From assembly GCA_001800945.1 (NCBI GenBank), contig MGWJ01000163.1, forward strand, positions 1 through 13,169: 13,169 nt of DNA, in the 5' to 3' direction. Position 1 is the first letter of the stretch. Every line of letters begins with the position of its first letter. The DNA comes from Flavobacteria bacterium RIFCSPLOWO2_12_FULL_31_7. Its GTDB lineage: Bacteria; Bacteroidota; Bacteroidia; Flavobacteriales; Flavobacteriaceae. The notes beneath the pieces are model-generated. The model made no database searches and had not been told where the DNA came from. It saw only the letters and a list, made by a program, of their open reading frames with translations. The position numbers and the translations under genes are program-made. Positions 6,734 through 12,200 of this stretch are shown piece after piece.

Positions 6734-7216
6734 TTAGGAAGCGATTCTTTCGAATGCAATGTAGTTTATTAAGTTGCTGTTGGAGTCAAATTTTGGATAC
6801 GCTTCTATTTCGCACTTATAAATTGTGCCGTCTTTTTTATAGTTTAAAACGACTTCTTTAAACGGATGTTTTTTGGCTAGAGCTTCTTTTATTTTATTTT
6901 TTGTAATTTCCGAAGTTAGATTTCCTTGAAATATTTTTGGTGATTGTCCAATAATTTCAGTCGGATGATAGCCTGTTAATTCGAAGATTTCTTTAGTAGC
7001 GAATTGAATCTTAAGGTTAATATCTGTAATAATTACATATTTATTGGCCACCTGAAGGTGATAATCTTCTTTGTGAACCCAGTTTTTCTGAAGGGCATTA
7101 AAAGTTATGCTTTCTATTGTAGAATCGTTGAAAATTCTCCATGAAAGTAGTGGTAAAGGCAGTAGTCTTAATTTATTTTGATATTTTGCCCAAGCTTGGT
7201 CGTATTTGTCAAACAT
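6734..7216 (-). CDS. Short PAS protein, LOV-like but lacking the photoactive Cys
   Basis: This 160-residue protein has an N-terminal helical segment (about 1-55, with LLPLPLLSWRIFND) and a single PAS domain (about 57-158). There is no kinase, cyclase or DNA-binding output. The central signature TGYHPTEIIGQSPKIFQG (81-98) follows the LOV pattern TGYxxxEIxGxNCRFLQG closely, but the flavin-adduct Cys is Pro93 and the preceding Asn is Ser92, so a normal LOV photocycle is not expected. It is first in a minus-strand pair with the thioesterase gene 11 bases downstream. The start at 7216 is the first ATG after the structured gap. A weak TAACTTTA box (7230-7237, minus) lies 13 bases upstream. PAS assignment is firm; ligand and partner are unknown. 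Confidence 0.85.
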   Translation of the reverse strand: MFDKYDQAWAKYQNKLRLLPLPLLSWRIFNDSTIESITFNALQKNWVHKEDYHLQVANKYVIITDINLKIQFATKEIFELTGYHPTEIIGQSPKIFQGNLTSEITKNKIKEALAKKHPFKEVVLNYKKDGTIYKCEIEAYPKFDSNSNLINYIAFERIAS

Positions 7217-7464
7217 ATTTTATTCGTTTTAAAGTTATAAAAGCGAATAAAAAAGAGTGTTTCTTCATTATAGTGAAATGAAGAGATTCCAGTTTATGCA
7301 CTTTCGTGATGCGTAAACAAAAATCAATTATATGTATCTGACTTATTTCTAAAAGAAAATCACAGTTGCACGACAGTTCGAGAATTTAACTCGATTCCAC
7401 ATTGAAAAGCAAAACGACTTTTCAAAAATTGATTTTATTATTTTGTAAAGTTAAGAATTAAAAA

Positions 7465-7497
7465 ATTAAAGACTGCTCAAAAATGGCAGTCTTTAAT
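7465..7497 (-). terminator. Intrinsic terminator of the HmuR/HmuY-like operon
   Basis: A perfect 12-bp stem (7465-7476 with 7486-7497) encloses a 9-base loop. Read on the minus strand, the stem is followed by a T-run (complement of 7459-7465). It lies about 60 bases downstream of the stop codon at 7556, the correct side for the minus-strand operon. This is the best terminator in the window together with that at 12173. Confidence 0.85.
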
Positions 7498-7513
7498 CAA
7501 ACACAAACAAAAT

Positions 7514-7537
7514 TCAAAGTTTTATACCAAACTTTGA
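7514..7537 (-). other. Second 3' hairpin after the HmuY-like gene
   Basis: TCAAAGTTT (7514-7522) and AAACTTTGA (7529-7537) form a perfect 9-bp stem with a 6-base loop, 18 bases after the stop codon and before the main terminator. The following T-run on the minus strand is short and interrupted, so it may be a weak first terminator or an mRNA 3'-end stabiliser. Confidence 0.55.
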
Positions 7538-7555
7538 TGTTTTTCTAAAAGTAAA

Positions 7556-8647
7556 TTAGTTTAAAATAGCATATTGAATGGTTGGATTTCCTCTTACACC
7601 AGCATCGTTAGTCATGGCTAAGAATTTTACCTTATAGTAATTTCCATTTACATCTTTTATCACATAAAAACGATCCGTTTTAACACTTGGTAAGGTTGAG
7701 GGTCCACCACCATTTCTCCAGTTCGAACCAATAATTCTTTGATCTGTAACTGAAGTTGTAAAATTGGCTTCCACAATATTCGTTTTTGTAAAAATATCAT
7801 AAGTAAATTCAGAAGTTAAAACTTGATAGGCTTTTGTACCACCTTTCATGTTTGTAGTAATAAAATCTGAATATCCGTAAGTAACTTCAGTTCCAAAATT
7901 CACATAGTTTGTAAATGTTGTAAAGCATACATCCCATTTTGTTTTTTGTGGTTCTACAGCAACTGTAGTTCCAGAAGTCATACTAAAAAAAGTAAGATTA
8001 AAGTCAGGATCTTTAGTAACTGTTTTTTCTGTAAAAGTTACAGATTCCAAATCGGCATATTGAATTTTGTATCCATTTCCATTTCTTAAAAATCGTACTT
8101 TTTTCCAACCTCTAGCTTCTCCATCAATACTTACAGAGCCAGCACTTGGAGATGTTGTTGAAACCGCATATCCTAAGTTTACTAAATATACTTTGTTTTC
8201 TGAATCTGTTGCTGAAACTTCTGCAATCGCTGTTCCAATTCCGCCGCCAGCTCCTTCTAAAACACCAGTTGGATTATCACAATAGCCATTGCTTGAAGGA
8301 TTGGTTCCTGCGCCAACTGCCACATTTGCATCTGAAGTTTGTACAAGTGACATGTCGGTTGTTGCTAATTGTTTTACAGCCATTTTAATGGCACCGTTAA
8401 TCGTAACTCTGAAGTCAGTACCAGAAGAAAATCCGAAATCCCAAGTAGCTCTATTTACGGCTGTTGTTGTTTCTGTACTTAAATCTAAAAATGCTTGATT
8501 AGGTTGATTTGGGCCACCAACTAATGGTTGTTTAATTGCACCTGTTGAGGTGGAAGTTTCTGCTACTGTTGCAGTTTCGTCGTCATTTGAGCAGGATGCT
8601 AAGGTTAACAAAGCAATACTTAAAAATAAAAATGGTTTGTTCATCAT
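7556..8647 (-). CDS. HmuY-family surface lipoprotein, histidine-free and apparently duplicated
   Basis: This 363-residue protein has lipobox LASC (Cys19) followed by SNDDE, an acidic motif of the kind that sends Bacteroidota lipoproteins to the cell surface. HmuY proteins are hemophore-like: they bind heme at the surface and pass it to the partner receptor HmuR. The HmuY look comes from TWDFGF (68-73) with FRVTINGA (79-86), and from RFYVIKDVNGNYYKVKFLA (326-344) near the end. The pattern occurs twice: TWDFGF with NGNGYKIQYADLES (189-202), then KWDVCF (237-242) with NGNYYKVKFLA (334-344). The protein is longer than the roughly 215 residues of the Porphyromonas protein. It contains no His, so any heme ligand would have to be Met (for example M89, M99, M223, M267, M345) or another residue. 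It lies 9 bases after the receptor gene in one operon. The start could be codon 1 or 2 (MM). Confidence 0.85.
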   Translation of the reverse strand: MMNKPFLFLSIALLTLASCSNDDETATVAETSTSTGAIKQPLVGGPNQPNQAFLDLSTETTTAVNRATWDFGFSSGTDFRVTINGAIKMAVKQLATTDMSLVQTSDANVAVGAGTNPSSNGYCDNPTGVLEGAGGGIGTAIAEVSATDSENKVYLVNLGYAVSTTSPSAGSVSIDGEARGWKKVRFLRNGNGYKIQYADLESVTFTEKTVTKDPDFNLTFFSMTSGTTVAVEPQKTKWDVCFTTFTNYVNFGTEVTYGYSDFITTNMKGGTKAYQVLTSEFTYDIFTKTNIVEANFTTSVTDQRIIGSNWRNGGGPSTLPSVKTDRFYVIKDVNGNYYKVKFLAMTNDAGVRGNPTIQYAILN

Positions 8648-8656
8648 ATATAAATA

Positions 8657-10768
8657 TTAAAAATTAAGGTTATACGTGAGTTTTAAAAAATAGGAGCGAC
8701 CATAAGCCAACATAATTTGTGATGATGTGGCGTGTCCGGCTCCTTCGCTGGTTCTAGATTGATTGATACTTGTAATGTTTAACAAGTTTCTTGCGCCAAT
8801 TGTAGTTTCGAATTTGTCTTTGAAAAACGTTTTTCTAATGGAAGCATCTAGCCAATTGCTCGAATCTACTGTTGAAATAACATATTCAGATGCACCTTCT
8901 ACAAATTGTTGCGATTTACCGTTGAATTTGTAATAAGTTGAAAAAGTGGTATTCCATTTCGGAACAACATAAGAAACGCTACTATTTAAATTGAAGGAAT
9001 ACAAGTATTTTTCATTAGAAGCAAAAACCTGATTTTCTATTTTTTGAGAAATTCCAATTATGGCTGCTCCAATATTAAATGTCCAGTTTTCTTTTTTGAA
9101 TTGATTTGTGGTTGAAAAATTCCACATTTTGTATTTGCTAATATTGATGTATTCGTATTCTGGATTTCCGGTATCTGTATTAAATCGTACCAAAGCCATA
9201 TCAATTCGGTTTTTTATATTTAAAAAACTTCCTGAAAAAGTGGTGTTGATTTGTAAATCAGATGCTAAAAATGAATTTTTTTTAAAGCTCATTTCATAAG
9301 ACGTGCTCGTTTCTGGAATTAAGTTTTCGTTTCCAGCAAAAAAATGACCGTCGAAAATTTGTTTCGAATATAATTCTTCAAAAGAAGGTGTTCGGAAGGA
9401 GTTTCCATAAGAACCTCGAATTTCGATTCCTTTTTCGAACAAATATCTTAAAGCTAAAGAAGATGCGTGTTGGTCTTTAAATTTCGATTGTGCCGAAACT
9501 CGTATTCCAGGGCGAATTGAGAGTTTTTCCGTTGCTTTAATTTCAGATGAAACAAAAAAATCATAATTTTCAAGAGTTTTTCGAATCGGAACCACCGTAT
9601 TATTCGCTTCTTGGACCAAGGAAAATCCTTTGTTGTTTACGATTTCATAACCCAATTGCAAATCCACATTTTTATCTGTAAATAAATTGTTTACAGTTCC
9701 TGTTGAATACAAAACTTCCATCGATTGGTCTTTTATAATCACATTATTTCCTTCCGTTTTCGTTTGGAAATAATACCTGAAGTCTTCCATATTTCTTTCT
9801 TGTTTTTGATGAGAAAGAGAAACGTTATACTTTAATTTCGAGAAAATTTTACCAGTTGAATTTAAGTTGTGAAAGTAGCGGTTCACCAAATATCTTTTAT
9901 CACTAGTATAACGATACGAGCCTAATTGCGTATTATAACCCGATTGTACGGTACTGTTATAGTAGTCGATATTCTCATCTAAATATTCAAATTTGTAAAA
10001 AGCCTGAAAATTATTTTTACGATACGAAAGTAATGCGGTAGTGTTAAGTTGTGCTTTCGGAAGCCATTTAAATCCACGCATTTGGTCGTTTTCTTTGTAG
10101 TTCTTTCCTTTTTTATCCTCTAAAAAACCTTGAAAATCATTTCTATTGGCCCCTAAACTTACAAACCAATTGTTATTTATGGAATGAGAAACTTTTAAGG
10201 CTTGAATGTGTCTTCCTTCATCAAAAAGTGAATATTCGTTTTTTACTGTTTCTTCTTGAGTTGTTGCCGAAATTGCCCATTTATTTTGCGATGATTTTTT
10301 TGTTACGATGTTCAAAACGCCACTTACTGCATTGGCTCCATGTGTCACACCCATCGAACCTTCTACAATTTCTATTTGTTCAATGTCGTTTAAATTGATT
10401 TGAGATAAATCGGTATTATTTCCCAAACCAGCCTCGTTAACTAAGGGCACTCCGTCGACTAAAATCTTAAAATATTGCGCATCTAATCCAAATAAAGAAA
10501 CTGTAGAACGACCGCTAGTTCCATTTGGTCGGATTGTAATATTCAAATATTGACTCAGGACATCCGATAAATTATTTGCAGCTAAATTCTGTATGTCTTT
10601 GGCTGAAATTACACGTACATTAAAAACTGATTTTTTTATCGATTGTGGAGCAAATTGTCCAGTAACTACCACTTCTTTAATGGAAGCTGTAGCAATAGTA
10701 TCTTTTTTTTCATTTTGTGAAAAGGATTTCAATACCAGTAAAAACGGGATAAATTTGATTATTTTCAT
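8657..10768 (-). CDS. TonB-dependent outer-membrane receptor, HmuR-like
   Basis: This 703-residue receptor has a signal peptide (residues 1 to about 18, ending SFSQ), a TonB box EVVVTG (32-37), a plug domain (about 43-158, with ILVDGVPLV at 102-110 and the IEQIEIVEGSMGVTHGANAVSGVLNIVT region at 129-156), and a 22-strand-type barrel ending in an aromatic residue (YNLNF). The barrel carries FRTP (458-461) and NENLIPE (480-486) with His475 between them. This corresponds to the FRAP and NPDL boxes and intervening heme-contacting His of heme/hemoglobin receptors. Length is normal. It is the first gene of a two-gene operon with the HmuY-like lipoprotein, and has a TAnnTTTG promoter beside a palindrome shared with the divergent DUF6607 gene. 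Heme is the best substrate guess, from boxes plus partner; a siderophore is the main alternative. Confidence 0.92.
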   Translation of the reverse strand: MKIIKFIPFLLVLKSFSQNEKKDTIATASIKEVVVTGQFAPQSIKKSVFNVRVISAKDIQNLAANNLSDVLSQYLNITIRPNGTSGRSTVSLFGLDAQYFKILVDGVPLVNEAGLGNNTDLSQINLNDIEQIEIVEGSMGVTHGANAVSGVLNIVTKKSSQNKWAISATTQEETVKNEYSLFDEGRHIQALKVSHSINNNWFVSLGANRNDFQGFLEDKKGKNYKENDQMRGFKWLPKAQLNTTALLSYRKNNFQAFYKFEYLDENIDYYNSTVQSGYNTQLGSYRYTSDKRYLVNRYFHNLNSTGKIFSKLKYNVSLSHQKQERNMEDFRYYFQTKTEGNNVIIKDQSMEVLYSTGTVNNLFTDKNVDLQLGYEIVNNKGFSLVQEANNTVVPIRKTLENYDFFVSSEIKATEKLSIRPGIRVSAQSKFKDQHASSLALRYLFEKGIEIRGSYGNSFRTPSFEELYSKQIFDGHFFAGNENLIPETSTSYEMSFKKNSFLASDLQINTTFSGSFLNIKNRIDMALVRFNTDTGNPEYEYINISKYKMWNFSTTNQFKKENWTFNIGAAIIGISQKIENQVFASNEKYLYSFNLNSSVSYVVPKWNTTFSTYYKFNGKSQQFVEGASEYVISTVDSSNWLDASIRKTFFKDKFETTIGARNLLNITSINQSRTSEGAGHATSSQIMLAYGRSYFLKLTYNLNF

Positions 10769-10801
10769 TATATTAAATTAGACTTAATAAAAATATTTTA
10801 A

Positions 10802-10809
10802 CAAATATA
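10802..10809 (-). promoter_or_regulatory. -7 box for the HmuR/HmuY-like operon
   Basis: The minus strand reads TATATTTG, an exact TAnnTTTG match, 33 bases before the receptor ATG at 10768 (leader about 28 bases). Its -33 region falls inside the palindrome at 10814-10842. Confidence 0.65.
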
Positions 10810-10813
10810 TGTA

Positions 10814-10842
10814 TTATTTTTATTTAGAATGAATAAAAATAA
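10814..10842. promoter_or_regulatory. Shared palindromic operator between divergent heme-locus promoters
   Basis: TTATTTTTATT (10814-10824) and AATAAAAATAA (10832-10842) are perfect 11-base inverted arms with a 7-base centre, TAGAATG. The element sits exactly between the two opposed TATATTTG boxes and covers both -33 regions. Its AT-rich symmetric form, and a core reading TTTAGAATGAATAAA, resemble Fur-type iron boxes. The regulator cannot be named from sequence alone. Confidence 0.6.
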
Positions 10843-10843
10843 A

Positions 10844-10851
10844 TATATTTG
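10844..10851 (+). promoter_or_regulatory. -7 box for the DUF6607/DUF6686-like operon
   Basis: TATATTTG is an exact TAnnTTTG match, 31 bases before the ATG at 10883, predicting a leader of about 26 bases. It mirrors the box of the divergent receptor gene across the palindrome. Confidence 0.65.
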
Positions 10852-10882
10852 CGTCAGAAATTTAATCTAAAAACATAACAGT

Positions 10883-11794
10883 ATGAAAATCAAGTCATTT
10901 ATTTTTTCAACAGCATTATTGCTTGTTGGTTTTTCTGGAAAAAGTCAGGATGTTAAAAAGAAAGAAGATGTAAAAGCCATCAAATCAATGTGTGGTTGTT
11001 ACGAAGTGCAGTTCAATTTTGCGGAAACCTTTAGTTATTCTAAAGATAGTTTGTACAAAAAATCGCCAGTAAAACAGGAAACTGCTTTAGAATGGGTAGA
11101 ATTAATTGAAGATCAATCGAATAAAATTTCGTTACAGCATTTATTAATTACGGGTAAAACAGAAGAATCCATTGTAAAGCACTGGCGCCAAGATTGGCTT
11201 TTTGAAAACACTAATTTTTATATGTTTAATAAAGAAACTAGTTGGAATTTCGAACAATTATCCCCAAAACAAGTAAAAGGACAATGGACGCAAAAAGTGT
11301 ATCAAGTGGATGATAGTCCAAGATATGAAGGATCTGCAACTTGGATTCACACTGATGGAAGACATTATTGGGAAAATACAACGGATGCGCCATTACCAAG
11401 AAGAGAACATACGATTCGTAATGATTACAATGTTTTGAAAAGAACAAATGTGCAAGAAATTACAAATTCAGGTTGGATTCACGATCAAGATAATGCTAAA
11501 CTGATTAGAAAAAATAATCAAGAAGATGTGTTGTTAGCACAAGAAAAAGGGCATGATGTGTATACAAAAGTAGACGATTCTAAATGTAAAATAGCACAAG
11601 AATGGTGGAAAAAGAACAATTTGGTTTGGAAAAAAGTGAGAGACCAATGGGAAATGGTTTTCTTGAAAAATAAAGATTTAACTTTAGAGAAAAAAGTAGA
11701 CAATCAGCCATTATATATGAAGTTATTCGCTTTAAAACCTGAGGCTTCCAAAGAAGAAGTAGCTAAAATTATAGAAAGTTATATCACAAAATAA
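10883..11794 (+). CDS. DUF6607 family secreted protein, conserved, function unknown
   Basis: This 303-residue protein has a cleavable signal peptide (MKIKSFIFSTALLLVGF, cleavage near GKSQ at 19-22), no lipobox, and is expected in the periplasm. It shows a dense set of motifs I associate with DUF6607: MCGCYEVQFNFAET (36-49), ALEWVELIEDQ (68-78), ISLQHLLI (82-89), KHWRQDW (99-105), QVDDSPRYEG (141-150), APLPRREHTIRNDYNVL (169-185) and GWIHDQDNAKL (197-207). Invariant-looking Arg, Asp, His and Trp residues suggest a binding or catalytic site. The Cys37-Gly-Cys39 pair and many His (86, 100, 156, 161, 176, 200, 224) are noteworthy. It shares a promoter region and operator with the divergent HmuR/HmuY-like operon and is followed 7 bases later by a DUF6686-like gene. 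A periplasmic step in heme or iron handling is inferred from context only. Confidence 0.85.
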   Translation: MKIKSFIFSTALLLVGFSGKSQDVKKKEDVKAIKSMCGCYEVQFNFAETFSYSKDSLYKKSPVKQETALEWVELIEDQSNKISLQHLLITGKTEESIVKHWRQDWLFENTNFYMFNKETSWNFEQLSPKQVKGQWTQKVYQVDDSPRYEGSATWIHTDGRHYWENTTDAPLPRREHTIRNDYNVLKRTNVQEITNSGWIHDQDNAKLIRKNNQEDVLLAQEKGHDVYTKVDDSKCKIAQEWWKKNNLVWKKVRDQWEMVFLKNKDLTLEKKVDNQPLYMKLFALKPEASKEEVAKIIESYITK

Positions 11795-11801
11795 ATTAGG
11801 T

Positions 11802-12152
11802 ATGTGTTGCAATTTCACAAAAGTTAAAGAAACAAAAAATGGAAGTTTAATTTATATGAACAATTGCAAAAAATTCCAATTGAGTTTTAATAACTTACAT
11901 TTTAGTTTAGATCAGATTGAATTAGACACGTTTAAAGATTTTTTACGAAAAGTAGATATTGGTTATTGGGAAAAAGAATATGAAAATTCCATTTACAATA
12001 AGAAAATTCCAATTCCTACGTTACAGAAAAATTTTATCATTTTAATTGACCGTTATGAATTGTTTGAACTGCTAAGTTTACTCGATTTTGACACCAAAAA
12101 TAAAGGTTTCTTAACCTATAAAGATTTTGAAAATAAGATCCATTTTAATTAA
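11802..12152 (+). CDS. Small DUF6686-like protein with degenerate EF-hand-like tail
   Basis: This 116-residue protein lacks a signal peptide and should be cytosolic. It starts with Met-Cys-Cys and keeps one further Cys in YMNNCKKFQLSFNNLHF (18-34); the KTKNG..Y..C..FQLSFNNL pattern recalls the Bacteroidota DUF6686 family, whose members often carry a Cys cluster here. The middle part reads KKIPIPTLQKNFIILIDRYE. The tail (about 90-112) contains FDTKNKGFLTYKDF, which looks like an EF-hand loop with Gly and hydrophobic positions kept but two ligand positions replaced by Lys, so calcium binding is doubtful. It follows the DUF6607 gene by 7 bases and is surely cotranscribed. A terminator lies 20 bases after the stop. 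A role in metal or redox control of the adjacent uptake genes is only a guess. Confidence 0.8.
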   Translation: MCCNFTKVKETKNGSLIYMNNCKKFQLSFNNLHFSLDQIELDTFKDFLRKVDIGYWEKEYENSIYNKKIPIPTLQKNFIILIDRYELFELLSLLDFDTKNKGFLTYKDFENKIHFN

Positions 12153-12172
12153 TTTTTAAAGTTATAATGTGG

Positions 12173-12200
12173 AAAAGCCTGTTGTGAAACGGGCTTTTTT
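12173..12200. terminator. Shared terminator hairpin between convergent genes
   Basis: AAAAGCCTGTT (12173-12183) pairs with AACGGGCTTTT (12188-12198), with one G-U pair and a GTGA tetraloop of GNRA type, followed by Ts to 12200. It ends the plus-strand DUF6607/DUF6686-like operon. The minus-strand receptor stop codon (12199-12201) directly abuts the stem, and its reverse reading also gives a stem with a short T-run, so it probably serves both directions. Confidence 0.85.

Larger units (their letters stand above)
7217..7555. other. 339-base hairpin-rich intergenic region
   Basis: No open frame worth calling is present. It contains a run of perfect inverted repeats: TCTTCATT/AATGAAGA (7262-7269, 7277-7284, 7-base loop), TCGAG/CTCGA (7378-7382, 7390-7394), TTGAAAAG/CTTTTCAA (7402-7409, 7418-7425, 8-base loop), the terminator stem at 7465-7497, and another hairpin at 7514-7537. 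The part from 7465 up belongs to the 3' end of the HmuY-like operon. The part from 7217 to about 7460 would be the upstream or leader region of the PAS/thioesterase operon and could hold a structured leader or small RNA. Confidence 0.5.

Noticed and set aside
7210..7217. Exact TAnnTTTG match on the minus strand at the start of the PAS gene
   Set aside because: It overlaps the ATG itself (TATGTTTG comes from the start codon and second codon), so transcription would begin inside the gene.
7370..7400. GTTCGAG...CTCGATTCC stretch resembling a tRNA T-arm
   Set aside because: No acceptor, D or anticodon stem fits around it on either strand; it is better read as a short hairpin.
8067..8498. Plus-strand frames inside the HmuY-like gene
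   Set aside because: They are antisense to a well-supported lipoprotein gene and encode low-complexity Leu- or Pro-rich sequence without domains.
11238..11703. Minus-strand frames inside the DUF6607 gene
   Set aside because: They are antisense to strongly conserved coding sequence and have no independent support.
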